The position numbers and the translations under genes are program-made. This document shows positions 19,588 through 29,850 of a stretch of DNA of 64,000 nucleotides, piece after piece. How positions within the stretch are numbered: the stretch's first letter is position 1; each line of letters starts with the position of its first letter. The stretch covers positions 2,294,001 to 2,358,000 of the forward strand of contig NZ_CP107836.1 in assembly GCF_036346615.1 (NCBI RefSeq). Reading direction: 5' to 3'. The notes under the pieces are model-generated. The model searched no databases. It was not told the origin of the DNA and saw only the letters and a list, made by a program, of their open reading frames with translations. Source of the DNA: Streptomyces sp. NBC_00523. Its GTDB lineage: Bacteria > Actinomycetota > Actinomycetes > Streptomycetales > Streptomycetaceae.

Positions 19588-21683
19588 GGGGTCCCGACGA
19601 GTTCCGGTTCGCGGGTCCCGGCGGCGGGCTCCGGGCGGCTGAGCCCGCCCGGCCACCAGATCCTGCGCTGGAGGGCCACGCTCGCCGAAGTCACCAGGTA
19701 GGTGCGGACCAGGAAGGTGTCGAGGAGGACGCCGACGGCGATCACGAAGCCCATCTCCACCAGGCCCGTCATGGGCATGTTCGTCAGCACGGCGAAGGTG
19801 GCGGCGAGCACGAGCCCGGCCGAGGCGATGACCCCGCCGGTGGTGCGCAGGGCGGTGAGCGCCGCCTCGGTGGGCTCCGCACCGCCCCGGGCCTCCTCGC
19901 GGACCCGGTGCATCAGGAAGATGCCGTAGTCGACGCCCAGGGCCACCAGGAAGACGAAGGTGAGCAGGGGCAGCCCGGGGTCGGTGCCCTTGAGGCCGAG
20001 GAGCGGTTCGAAGAGCAGTCCGCCGATGCCGAGGGCCGCGCCCCAGACCGCTACGACGGCGGCGACGAGCAGCAGGGGTGCGACGAGGCTGCGCAGGAGG
20101 GCGATCAGGATGAGGAGGACGGAGAGCAGGACGAGCGGGACGACGGTCCTCAGGTCCCGGGTACCGGCCTTCTCCAGGTCCATCTGCTGGGCGCTGGGCC
20201 CGCCGACGTGGCTGCCGGGGAGGCGATCGCGCAGGGCGAGGATGGTGGCCCGCTCGCCGGCCGACTCGGGGGCGGCCTCCGGGGTGACGGACAGCTCGGT
20301 CCAGCCGCCGCCGCTGCGGCCGCGCTCGGCGGCCGCGACGCCCTCGGTGGTACGGGCCCGAGCCAGCGCGCCGGGGGCCCCGTCGGTGGGCGTGGTCACG
20401 ATGACGGCCTGGCTGGAGCGGCCGGGGTAGGCGTCGGCGAGGGTCTTCATCGCGGTGACCGAGTCCGGCTTCGTGGTGAAGGAGTCCTCCAGCTTGAGGT
20501 GGCCGGGCAGGCTGAACACCCCGAGCGACAGCGCGCCCAGCAGCACCCCGCCAGTGACGAGGACCGCGACGGGCCTGCGCCCGGCGGAGCCGCCCATGGC
20601 CGCGAAGAGGGAACGGCGGCGGCGCGGCTCGGAGCCGTACACGGGGACGAGCGGCCAGAAGACCCGGCGGCCCAGCAGGACCAGGACGGCCGGCAGCAGC
20701 GTCAGCATGGCCAGGAGGGCGCACAGGACGCCCACGGCGGCGATCGGGCCCATGCCCCGGCTGCTGGTGAGGTCGGCCGCCAGAAGGCACAGGAGGCCCG
20801 CCGCGACGGTCCCGGAGGAAGCGAGGACGGCCGGTCCGCAGCCGCGCAGCGCCGCCGCCATGGCGTCACGGGGGCGTTCGGCGCGGGTCAGCTCCTCGCG
20901 GTAGCGGGAGACGAGCAGCAGGGCGTAGTCGGTACCGGCGCCGAAGACGAGGATGGTCGTCACGGCGGAGCTCTGGCCGGTGACGGTGACGTCGAGGCCG
21001 CGGTGGAGTCCGTAGACGACGCCCATGGACAGGGCGTCGGCGACGCCCGCGACGACGAGCGGCACCAGCCAGAGCAGCGGGCTGCGGTAGATGAGGATCA
21101 GCAGGACCGCGACGACGCCGACGGTCGTGTAGAGCAGCGGTCCGCCGAGCGAGCCGTAGACCTTCTTCGCGTCCACGTCCATCGCCCCGGGCCCGCCGAC
21201 CTCGACGCCCAGTCCCCCGCCGCCGCGCGCGGTCTCGCGGACCTCGTCCACGAACGCGGTGCGGGCCTCGTCGTCCTGGCCGGGCTCGGTCGTGGAGACG
21301 GGGTACATCAGCGTGGTGCCGTCCTCGGAGGGCACGGCGCGCGGGGGCGCGGTGAGGGTGTGGCCGCTCGCCACCTCGGCGGTCTGCCGGGCCGCGAGCG
21401 CCCGGTCGGCAGCGGTGAGGCCGCCGTCGCGGTGGTAGACGAGGACGAGGTCGGTGGACTCGCCGCCGGGCAGCGCGTCCTGGATCTTGGCGGCCTGCGT
21501 GGAGTCGGCGCTCGCCGGGAGGTAGTCGACCGCCCGGTTGACCTCCACGTCCCCGAGCTTCCCGGCGAACGGACCGGCGACGGCCATGACGGCGGCCCAG
21601 AGGGCGAGGACCGCCCAGGGCAGCAGCCGCCATCGGCTCACCGTTCGTGTGCGTGTACCGCTGTCCTGTTCCGCGGTCCTCAT
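19584..21683 (-). CDS. MMPL/RND-family membrane transporter
   Basis: A 699-residue exporter of the MMPL family. The layout is one helix, a large extracytoplasmic loop, five helices, a cytoplasmic loop, and then a repeat of the same pattern, making about 12 segments. The family motif FGAGTDYALLLVSRYREEL is in the first half, with VALGVDYGIFLMHRVREEA as its counterpart in the second. Such transporters export lipids or lipid-like compounds in actinobacteria; the substrate here is unknown. GGAAGGGGGACC lies upstream of the ATG. It is the first gene of a three-gene operon with a histidine kinase and response regulator. Confidence 0.93.
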   Translation of the reverse strand: MRTAEQDSGTRTRTVSRWRLLPWAVLALWAAVMAVAGPFAGKLGDVEVNRAVDYLPASADSTQAAKIQDALPGGESTDLVLVYHRDGGLTAADRALAARQTAEVASGHTLTAPPRAVPSEDGTTLMYPVSTTEPGQDDEARTAFVDEVRETARGGGGLGVEVGGPGAMDVDAKKVYGSLGGPLLYTTVGVVAVLLILIYRSPLLWLVPLVVAGVADALSMGVVYGLHRGLDVTVTGQSSAVTTILVFGAGTDYALLLVSRYREELTRAERPRDAMAAALRGCGPAVLASSGTVAAGLLCLLAADLTSSRGMGPIAAVGVLCALLAMLTLLPAVLVLLGRRVFWPLVPVYGSEPRRRRSLFAAMGGSAGRRPVAVLVTGGVLLGALSLGVFSLPGHLKLEDSFTTKPDSVTAMKTLADAYPGRSSQAVIVTTPTDGAPGALARARTTEGVAAAERGRSGGGWTELSVTPEAAPESAGERATILALRDRLPGSHVGGPSAQQMDLEKAGTRDLRTVVPLVLLSVLLILIALLRSLVAPLLLVAAVVAVWGAALGIGGLLFEPLLGLKGTDPGLPLLTFVFLVALGVDYGIFLMHRVREEARGGAEPTEAALTALRTTGGVIASAGLVLAATFAVLTNMPMTGLVEMGFVIAVGVLLDTFLVRTYLVTSASVALQRRIWWPGGLSRPEPAAGTREPELVGTP

Positions 21684-21803
21684 GGGAGGTCCCCCTTCCG
21701 TACGGGTGTCCGGTCGTGTCCAGACTCCCGTCGGGGCGGGGGAACTTCGTCGCGCCAGGGGCCGACTTCCCGGCTACTGCCGGGGTGGGCGCGGCGGGCC
21801 CGT

Positions 21804-21819
21804 TACTCCCTGGGGAGTA
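21804..21819. promoter_or_regulatory. Candidate operator of the MMPL-kinase-regulator operon
   Basis: TACTCCCTGGGGAGTA has 7-bp arms with a 2-bp centre, and lies 120 bp upstream of the MMPL start, in the only intergenic gap of the operon. Its size suits a NarL-type response regulator dimer. Binding is inferred. Confidence 0.45.
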
Positions 21820-21833
21820 CCGGGCGGGGGGGA

Positions 21834-22511
21834 TCAGGAGGGCGTACGCGCCGCCTCGGCGAGCAGCCGGGCGGTGTCCTCGGCGCGCAGCCTCAGCGCC
21901 CCGCCGACGGTGGTCAGCACCTCGCGCTCGGCGATGCTGTAGGCGCCGTCGGCGAGGGCGATCCGGGCGCCCTGGAGCAGAATCGATTCGCGCCCGGTGG
22001 GGGCGAGGTGCGGGGCGAGCGGTTCCAGCGCCTCGTGCAGCTCGATGGCGAGGGCCGCGCCGCACGCCTCGGCCGCCGGGTCGAACGCGGAGCCGTGGCC
22101 GATGTCGGCGGACAGCACCTCGACCACGGTGGCGAGCTGTTCGGGCGTGCAGTCCTCGAACCCGGCGCCGCGCACGGTCTCGGCGGCGCTCTCCAGGACC
22201 GTACGGGAGGTGCTGCCGCCCGCCGCGAGGACGCCGAGGGCCACGGTGTGTACGGCGTCCCTGAGCATCGCGGAGAAGCGGGTGGTGGTGGGGTGGTCGA
22301 GCGTTTCCGGGTCGAAGTGCTGGTGGCAGGCGGCGCATTCGACCACCGGGCCCGTGGTGCCGCGCCGCAGCAGGGGCACGCCCAGCACGGCGAAGCGGCG
22401 TCGGCCGGTGAGGCGGCGGTAGTTGCGGTCACCGCCGCAGCCGGGGCAGAAGAACTCCCCGTCACCGGTGGTGTCCCACAGCGTACGGATGCCGCAGATA
22501 CGCAGCTTCAT
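21834..22511 (-). CDS. Zinc-ribbon protein with TerB-like domain
   Basis: A 225-residue soluble protein. The N-terminal part has a zinc ribbon with CPGC (residues about 22-25) and CAAC about 40 residues later. The rest, from about residue 75, is an all-helical TerB-like domain (tellurite-resistance/acidic fold) with ALADGAYSIAEREVLTTVGGAL near the C-terminus. The family function is not established; TerB domains are linked with stress responses and membrane-associated complexes. I start at ATG 22511; the longer frame to 22595 lacks support. Monocistronic. No other ter gene lies nearby. Confidence 0.8.
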   Translation of the reverse strand: MKLRICGIRTLWDTTGDGEFFCPGCGGDRNYRRLTGRRRFAVLGVPLLRRGTTGPVVECAACHQHFDPETLDHPTTTRFSAMLRDAVHTVALGVLAAGGSTSRTVLESAAETVRGAGFEDCTPEQLATVVEVLSADIGHGSAFDPAAEACGAALAIELHEALEPLAPHLAPTGRESILLQGARIALADGAYSIAEREVLTTVGGALRLRAEDTARLLAEAARTPS

Positions 22512-22648
22512 GGCGCGTTGTCCCAGGGCTGACCGCACGTCGCACACCTCCGTAACACTCCGGCAACACTGCCGTGTCGACGTGATGTTAACCACATCCC
22601 CGTTGCGCCGTCAGCACCCTGCCCGTCACAACCCCCCGGAGAATGGCC

Positions 22649-22683
22649 GAACCCCGCCCCCCGGAAGCGGGTGGGCGGGGTTC
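22649..22683. terminator. leuA terminator
   Basis: GAACCCCGCCC (22649-22659) pairs with GGGCGGGGTTC (22673-22683). The 13-nt loop can form a second CCCG/CGGG pair. It begins 36 bp after the leuA stop. Confidence 0.75.
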
Positions 22684-22719
22684 GCGGACCGTACGACTCC
22701 GGGCCTTTTCGGCGCCGGG

Positions 22720-24594
<1,875 letters not shown>

Positions 24595-24642
24595 CTACAG
24601 GCCCTCGCCGCGGCAGCTAAGAAGAAGCAGCCCGAAACGCAT
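24595..24642 (-). CDS. leuL: leuA leader peptide
   Basis: A 15-codon frame upstream of leuA reads MRFGLLLLSCRGEGL and then TAG. Four consecutive leucine codons (CTG CTT CTT CTT) include the rare CTT triplet three times, and a fifth leucine precedes the stop. Ribosome stalling under leucine shortage would change folding of the following RNA. TAGTCT lies 8-9 nt upstream of the ATG on the minus strand, and there is no clear Shine-Dalgarno, so translation may begin at or near the 5' end. The same type of leader is known upstream of leuA in Streptomyces. Confidence 0.8.
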   Translation of the reverse strand: MRFGLLLLSCRGEGL

Positions 24643-24822
24643 GATGCGTCGAGACTAGCCGAGGGGCGCCCGAGACGTGGGTGCTGTTCCAGTATGCGGG
24701 ATCGGCGGCCGCCCTTACCCGTACGGGACGACCTAAACGCCCAACCGTGACCAATCACTCCATTTCATCAACCCCGATTGCAACCAGTGACATTGCACTT
24801 ACGGAGTGCCACAGTCGTGTGT

Positions 24823-25899
24823 ATGCAGCCCAGTTCACAGCAGGGGTTCCACCCCGTCTTCTGCACCATCGTCCCGCCCCACGTCCTCGACAGGCTGTCC
24901 CAGTCCGACGATCCCGCCCTCGCCGATCCGGCCCGCCGCACCCTGGAGTCCGACGCGGCCCGCCGCACCCGCCGCCAGGTGACGACCGTCGCCCGGCCCA
25001 CCACCCCCGCCGAGCCGGACGACGAGGGCGCCGCCAAGCCCCACCGCACGCTCTACGACTGCCGCCACGGCACGGACCTGCCCGGCACCAAGGTCCGCGG
25101 CGAGGGCGAGAAGCCCACGAAGGACGCCAGCGTCAACCGCGCGTACGCGGGCCTGGGCGCCACCTTCGACCTGCTGCTCACCGCCTACGGCCGTCGCTCC
25201 ATCGACGGCAACGGACTGCCGCTCATCGGGTCCGTCCACTACGACGAGAAGTACAACAACGCCTTCTTCGACGGCGAGCAGATGGTCTTCGGCGACGGGG
25301 ACGGCGAGATCTTCCTCGACTTCACCGTCGCCATCGACGTGATCGCCCACGAGCTGGCCCACGGGCTCACGCAGTACACGGCCAATCTGAGCTACTACGG
25401 CCAGTCCGGCGCGCTCAACGAGTCGGTCTCGGACGTCTTCGGCTCCCTCGTGAAGCAGTACTCGCTGGGCCAGACCGCCGACCAGGCGGACTGGCTGATC
25501 GGCGAGGGGCTGCTCGCGCCCCGGGTCCAGGGCGTGGCGCTGCGCTCGATGAAGGCGCCCGGCACGGCGTACGACGACGACGTGCTCGGCAAGGACCCGC
25601 AGCCGGCGTCCATGGACGACTACATCCACACCGGCGACGACAACGGCGGGGTCCACCTCAACTCCGGTATCCCCAACCGCGCGTTCTACCTGCTGGCGAC
25701 CGCGCTGGGCGGCAGCTCCTGGGAGCGGGCGGGCCAGCTCTGGTTCGATGTGCTCACAGGTGGTGAACTGGCGGTGGACGCGGACTTCGCGGACTTCGCC
25801 CGGCTGACCGTGGCGGCGGCGCGCAGCCGCTTCGGCGAGGGCGACGAGGTGGAGGCCGTCCTCAAGGCGTGGTCGGAGGTGGGCGTTCCGACCGATTAG
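24823..25899 (+). CDS. Protealysin-like M4 family metallopeptidase
   Basis: A 358-residue zinc protease of the thermolysin family. HELAH (176-180) supplies two zinc histidines and the general base Glu177, and the third ligand is Glu200 in ALNESVSDVFG. The catalytic His is near residue 279 in VHLNSGIPNRAF. There is no signal peptide; the short N-terminal propeptide with FCTIVPPHVLD is typical of protealysin, whose members mature autocatalytically and can act without classical secretion. ATG 24823 is chosen, but an in-frame GTG at 24817 has a better-spaced GGAG. The gene is followed after 14 bp by an emfourin-type inhibitor gene. Confidence 0.93.
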   Translation: MQPSSQQGFHPVFCTIVPPHVLDRLSQSDDPALADPARRTLESDAARRTRRQVTTVARPTTPAEPDDEGAAKPHRTLYDCRHGTDLPGTKVRGEGEKPTKDASVNRAYAGLGATFDLLLTAYGRRSIDGNGLPLIGSVHYDEKYNNAFFDGEQMVFGDGDGEIFLDFTVAIDVIAHELAHGLTQYTANLSYYGQSGALNESVSDVFGSLVKQYSLGQTADQADWLIGEGLLAPRVQGVALRSMKAPGTAYDDDVLGKDPQPASMDDYIHTGDDNGGVHLNSGIPNRAFYLLATALGGSSWERAGQLWFDVLTGGELAVDADFADFARLTVAAARSRFGEGDEVEAVLKAWSEVGVPTD

Positions 25900-25913
25900 G
25901 AAGGGACCACCGC

Positions 25914-26180
25914 ATGCGGATCCAGGTGAGCAGGACCGGCGGCTTCGCCGGCATCGCGCGCCAGGGCGAGATCGACACCTCCGGACGGGCCGACGCCGGG
26001 GAGTGGGAGACCCTGGCCGGCTCGGCGCTCGCCGACGGCGAGGCCACCGCGCCCCGGGGCGTCCCGGACGGCTTCAGCTACCGGATAACGATCGACGGCG
26101 AAACCGTGCACTGCGCGGACCCCCGCCTGACCGCGTCCCAGCGCGCCCTGATCTCACGCGTCCTGAAGGAGGGCGCGTGA
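25914..26180 (+). CDS. Emfourin-type inhibitor of protealysin-like protease
   Basis: An 88-residue protein beginning MRIQVSRTGGFAGIARQGEI, with the conserved small beta-rich core and the tail LTASQRALISRVLKEGA. The family (emfourin) comprises tight inhibitors of M4 protealysins encoded next to them, and here it lies 14 bp downstream of the protease gene. GGAAGGGA is the ribosome site. It has no signal peptide, matching a protease that is also made without one. The last 12 codons lie inside a terminator stem. The function call rests on sequence similarity plus neighbourhood. Confidence 0.85.
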   Translation: MRIQVSRTGGFAGIARQGEIDTSGRADAGEWETLAGSALADGEATAPRGVPDGFSYRITIDGETVHCADPRLTASQRALISRVLKEGA

Positions 26181-26188
26181 GATCAGGG
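26146..26188. terminator. Terminator that includes the emfourin stop codon
   Basis: CCCTGATCTCACGCG (26146-26160) pairs perfectly with CGCGTGAGATCAGGG (26174-26188). The inhibitor stop codon TGA (26178-26180) lies in the right arm. The convergent era gene ends 24 bp further on, so one hairpin can serve both. Confidence 0.75.
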
Positions 26189-26211
26189 TGACAAGAGAAG
26201 GGCGGCGCGGC

Positions 26212-27177
26212 TCAGAACCCGAGCTTGCGCAGCTGCTTCGGGTCGCGCTGCCAGTCCTTGGCGACCTTGACGTGCAGGTCGAGGAAGACGGGCGTGCCGA
26301 GCAGGGCCTCGATGTGCTTGCGGGACTTGGTGCCGACGTCCTTCAGGCGCTTGCCCTTCGGGCCGATGATGATGCCCTTCTGGCTGGGGCGCTCGATGTA
26401 GACGTTGGCGTGGATGTCCAGCAGCGGCTTGTCCGCCGGCCGGTCCTCACGCGGCAGCATCTCCTCCACGACGACCGCGATGGAGTGCGGCAGCTCGTCG
26501 CGGACGCCTTCGAGCGCGGCCTCGCGGATCAGCTCCGCGACCATCACCATCTCCGGCTCGTCCGTGAGGTCGCCCTCGGGGTAGAGCGGCGGGCTCTCGG
26601 GCAGGAGCGGGGCGATCAGGTCGGAGAGCAGGTCGACCTGCTGGTCCTTGACGGCCGAGACCGGGATGATCTCCGCCCACTCGAAGCCCAGCTCCTCGCC
26701 GAGCTGCGAGACGGCCAGCAGCTGTTCGGCGAGCTGCTTGGAGTCGACCAGGTCGGTCTTGGTGATGATCGCGATCTTGGGCGTCTTCCGGATGCCCGCG
26801 AGCTCCTTGACGATGTACTTGTCGCCGGGGCCGAGCTTCTGGTCGGCGGGCAGGCAGAAACCGATCACGTCGACCTCGGCCCAGGTGGTGCGCACGATGT
26901 CGTTCAGCCGCTCGCCCAGCAGGGTGCGCGGCTTGTGGAGCCCGGGGGTGTCGACCAGGATCAGCTGGGCGTCCGGCCGGTGCACGATGCCGCGCACGGT
27001 GTGCCGGGTCGTCTGCGGCCGGTTGGAGGTGATGGCCACCTTCCGCCCGACCAGAGCGTTCGTCAGGGTGGACTTGCCCGCGTTGGGGCGGCCCACGAAG
27101 CAGGCGAAGCCGGCCCGGTGGGGGGCGGGATTCTCGGCCTGCCGCGCGGCGGCTTCAGGGTTAGGTCGAACGCTCAT
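26212..27177 (-). CDS. era: GTPase Era
   Basis: A 321-residue essential GTPase that binds the 3' end of 16S rRNA in 30S assembly. G1 is GRPNAGKST, G2 is in the QTTRHTVRG loop, G3 is DTPG, G4 is TKTD and G5 is VSA. The C-terminal KH domain has the ERPSQKGIIIGPKGKRLKDVG signature. The ATG at 27177 is preceded by GACAAT 7 nt upstream without a Shine-Dalgarno. It is the last gene of the phoH-ybeY-corC cluster typical of actinobacteria. Confidence 0.95.
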   Translation of the reverse strand: MSVRPNPEAAARQAENPAPHRAGFACFVGRPNAGKSTLTNALVGRKVAITSNRPQTTRHTVRGIVHRPDAQLILVDTPGLHKPRTLLGERLNDIVRTTWAEVDVIGFCLPADQKLGPGDKYIVKELAGIRKTPKIAIITKTDLVDSKQLAEQLLAVSQLGEELGFEWAEIIPVSAVKDQQVDLLSDLIAPLLPESPPLYPEGDLTDEPEMVMVAELIREAALEGVRDELPHSIAVVVEEMLPREDRPADKPLLDIHANVYIERPSQKGIIIGPKGKRLKDVGTKSRKHIEALLGTPVFLDLHVKVAKDWQRDPKQLRKLGF

Positions 27178-27278
27178 GGCGCCCATTGTCCCCGATCCCG
27201 GGGGCTGCGGGGCACCGAGGCGCCCGCCACGGCCTCCGGGCCCGGTCCGGACGGCCCCGGGCCCGCTCCGTACGGGGG

Positions 27279-27641
27279 TCAGCCGGCGGTGACGCTGAGC
27301 CGCAGCTGTCCGTCCGGCCCGGCGAGCAGTACCGGCGTGCCGGCCCCGCCCAGGTCCCGTACGGCGGCCCGGTCCTCGTCGGAGGGGGCGTCCGCCTCGG
27401 AGACGATCGCGGCGGCCTCCAGGGACTTCGCCCCGCTGGCCACCGCCATCGCGACGGCCGTCCGCAGCGCGCTGAGCTTCAGCGACTCCAGCTCCACGGT
27501 CCCGGCCACATAGGTGCGCCCGGTCTCGTCCCGGACGGCCGCGCCCTCGGGGACGCCGTTGCGGGCGCGGGCGCTGCGCGCCAGGGTGACGATCTTGCGG
27601 TCCTCGGCGCCGAGGTCGGTGGTGCCGGTGCTCTCAGTCAT
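27279..27641 (-). CDS. Cytidine deaminase-like small protein, catalytic motifs not visible
   Basis: A 120-residue protein in the position between corC/mmcQ and era where actinobacterial genomes often carry a gene annotated as cytidine deaminase. The central VAMAVASGAKSLEAAAIVSE resembles the deaminase-fold segment around the first helix. However, neither the zinc-binding HAE/CAE nor a PCxxC motif is present, and there are no cysteines at all. It is therefore probably a catalytically inactive relative or a fold-level match only. The ATG at 27641 is used. Gaps of 60-100 bp separate it from its neighbours. Confidence 0.65.
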   Translation of the reverse strand: MTESTGTTDLGAEDRKIVTLARSARARNGVPEGAAVRDETGRTYVAGTVELESLKLSALRTAVAMAVASGAKSLEAAAIVSEADAPSDEDRAAVRDLGGAGTPVLLAGPDGQLRLSVTAG

Positions 27642-27701
27642 GTGCCGAGCATACGAAGCCCGGCGCTGGGCCGGGCACGCGGGAGCCCGGCCCGGTGCGC
27701 C

Positions 27702-28055
27702 TCAGGGCCGGTCGAGCCGCAGCCGCTCCGCCTTCGGCAGCCCGGCCACCACCAGGTCGTAGCTGTCCTCGATGAGCTCGCGCAGCTTCGCGTCGGGCAG
27801 TCCGGCGACGGTGACGGTGTTCCAGTGGCGCTTGTTCATGTGCCAGCCGGGGACCACCGCCTCGTACTCCTCGCGCAGCCGCACCGCCTCGTCGGGGTCG
27901 CACTTGAGGTTCACCGTGAGCGGCCGGCCGTCCAGCGCGCTGAGGGCGAACATCTTGCCGAGCACCTTGAAGACGGACGCCTCGGGCCCGAACGGGAACT
28001 CCTCGGCACTCGCGTTGAAGCTCAGGCAGAAGGCCCTCAGCTGCTGCGGGGTCAT
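27702..28055 (-). CDS. MmcQ/YjbR family protein
   Basis: A 117-residue protein of the MmcQ/YjbR family, which has a CyaY-like fold and is described as DNA-binding-like. Diagnostic parts are FPFGPEASVFKVLGKMFAL, PLTVNLKCDPDEA and the C-terminal GWHMNKRHWNTVTV with SYDLVVAGLPK. The biological role is not defined. The ATG at 28055 overlaps the upstream corC-like stop by 4 nt, so it is translated together with that gene. Confidence 0.85.
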   Translation of the reverse strand: MTPQQLRAFCLSFNASAEEFPFGPEASVFKVLGKMFALSALDGRPLTVNLKCDPDEAVRLREEYEAVVPGWHMNKRHWNTVTVAGLPDAKLRELIEDSYDLVVAGLPKAERLRLDRP

Positions 28056-29347
28056 TCCGGCGTCTCCTCCTCCTCGGGAGCCACCGGCTCCACCAGCACC
28101 GTGACGATCTTGTTGCGCCGGCCCGCCGGGGACTCCGCGGTCAACCGCAGCCGCCGCCCGTCGGGCAGTCCGACCTCCGAGGACGCGCCGGCGATCGGGA
28201 CCCGTCCCAGCGCCTTCGCGAGGAGCCCGCCGACCGTCTCCACGTCCTCGTCGTCGTACTCGTCGAGGCCGAACAGCTCGCCGAGGTCGCCGATGTCGAG
28301 CCGGGCGGTGACCCGGAAGCAGCCGTTCTCCAGCTCCTGGACGGGCGGCAGCTCGCGGTCGTACTCGTCGGTGATCTCGCCGACGATCTCTTCCAGGATG
28401 TCCTCGATGGTGACGATGCCCGCCGTGCCGCCGTACTCGTCGATGACGACGGCGACGTGGCTGCGTTCCTGCTGCATCTCGCGCAGCAGGTCGCCGGCGT
28501 TCTTCGTGTCGGGCACGAAGGACGCCGGGCGCATCGCGGTGGAGACCGGGTCGGCCTCCGATTCCCGGTTGATGTGCGTCTTGCGGACCAGGTCCTTGAG
28601 GTAGACGATCCCGACGATGTCGTCCTCGTTCTCGCCGGTGACCGGGATCCGGGAGAAGCCGGAGCGCAGGGCGAGGGTGAGCGCCTGACGGATCGTCTTG
28701 TAGCGCTCGATGCAGACGAGGTCGGTGCGCGGGACCATCACCTCGCGCACGAGTGTGTCGCCGAGCTCGAAGACGGAGTGCACCATGCGGCGCTCCTCGT
28801 CCTCGATCAGCGACTCCTGCTCGGCGAGGTCCACCATGGCCCGCAACTCGGCCTCGCTGGCGAACGGGCCCTTGCGGAATCCCTTGCCGGGGGTCAGCGC
28901 GTTGCCGAGGAGGATCAGCAGCTGCGGGATCGGTCCCATGATCCGGGCCAGCGGCAGCAGCACGTACGCCGAAGCGGTCGCCGTGTTCAGCGGGTGCTGG
29001 CGGCCGATGGTGCGCGGGGAGACGCCGATCGCGACGTAGGAGACGAGGACCATCACGCCGATGGCGACGGCCAGCGCCTCCCAGGTCTCCGGGAACTCCT
29101 TCAGGCAGGCGTACGTGACGAGCACCCCGGCGGCCATCTCGCAGGCGACCCGCACCAGCAGGGCGACGTTGAGATAGCGCGTCGGGTCGGCCGCGACCTG
29201 TTCCAGCTTGGCGCTGCCGCGGCGGCCCGAGCGGACCGCCTCGGCGGCCCGGAAGCTCGACGTACGGGCGATGCCCGCCTCGGCGCAGGCGGCCAGCCAG
29301 CCGACGACGACCAGCAGGACGACGCCGGAGATCAGGGGCAGGCTCAC
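28052..29347 (-). CDS. CorC/HlyC-type membrane protein with CNNM and CBS domains
   Basis: A 431-residue protein. The N-terminal CNNM (DUF21) membrane domain has about 4 hydrophobic segments within residues 1-150. It is followed by a CBS pair ([14 protein letters not shown] to [30 protein letters not shown]), and the C-terminal CorC_HlyC domain contains [12 protein letters not shown] and [13 protein letters not shown]. Members are implicated in magnesium and cobalt homeostasis; the older name is hemolysin-like. The start is GTG 29347, overlapping the ybeY stop by 4 nt. It belongs to the phoH-ybeY operon. Confidence 0.93.
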   Translation of the reverse strand: MSLPLISGVVLLVVVGWLAACAEAGIARTSSFRAAEAVRSGRRGSAKLEQVAADPTRYLNVALLVRVACEMAAGVLVTYACLKEFPETWEALAVAIGVMVLVSYVAIGVSPRTIGRQHPLNTATASAYVLLPLARIMGPIPQLLILLGNALTPGKGFRKGPFASEAELRAMVDLAEQESLIEDEERRMVHSVFELGDTLVREVMVPRTDLVCIERYKTIRQALTLALRSGFSRIPVTGENEDDIVGIVYLKDLVRKTHINRESEADPVSTAMRPASFVPDTKNAGDLLREMQQERSHVAVVIDEYGGTAGIVTIEDILEEIVGEITDEYDRELPPVQELENGCFRVTARLDIGDLGELFGLDEYDDEDVETVGGLLAKALGRVPIAGASSEVGLPDGRRLRLTAESPAGRRNKIVTVLVEPVAPEEEETPE

Positions 29348-29841
29348 GAGACGGTCGGGGCGGGGGACGGCCCGGTCAGCCCGCGCTCACCGCGCCAGCC
29401 GTCCACGATGGCCGCCTGGAGGCCGAACATCTCGGCCTTCTCGTCCGGCTCCTCGTGGTCGTAGCCCAGCAGGTGCAGCACCCCGTGGACGGTGAGCAGC
29501 TGGAGCTCCTCGTCCATGGAGTGCTGGGTCTCGGCCTCCTCGCCCTGCCGCTTGGCGACCTCGGGGCAGAGCACGATGTCACCGAGGAGCCCCTGCGGGG
29601 GCTCCTCGTCGTCCTTGGCCGGCGGACGCAGCTCGTCCATCGGGAAGGACATGACATCGGTCGGGCCCGGGAGGTCCATCCACTGAATGTGCAGCTGCTC
29701 CATGGCCGCGGCGTCCACCACGATCACCGAGAGCTCGGAGAGCGGGTGGATCCGCATGCGCGCGAGCGCGTAGCGGGCGATGTCGAGGATCGCCTGCTCG
29801 TCGACCTCGGTTCCGGACTCGTTGTTGACGTCGATCGACAT
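29344..29841 (-). CDS. ybeY: rRNA maturation RNase YbeY
   Basis: A 165-residue metal-dependent endoribonuclease required for 16S rRNA 3' maturation and ribosome quality control. The zinc site is [16 protein letters not shown], with three histidines; the conserved Arg-like region and [10 protein letters not shown] lie upstream. The ATG is at 29841. It follows phoH by 9 bp and overlaps the corC-like gene by 4 bp, matching the conserved actinobacterial order phoH-ybeY-corC-era. Confidence 0.95.
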   Translation of the reverse strand: MSIDVNNESGTEVDEQAILDIARYALARMRIHPLSELSVIVVDAAAMEQLHIQWMDLPGPTDVMSFPMDELRPPAKDDEEPPQGLLGDIVLCPEVAKRQGEEAETQHSMDEELQLLTVHGVLHLLGYDHEEPDEKAEMFGLQAAIVDGWRGERGLTGPSPAPTVS

Positions 29842-29850
29842 GGTGCGCTG

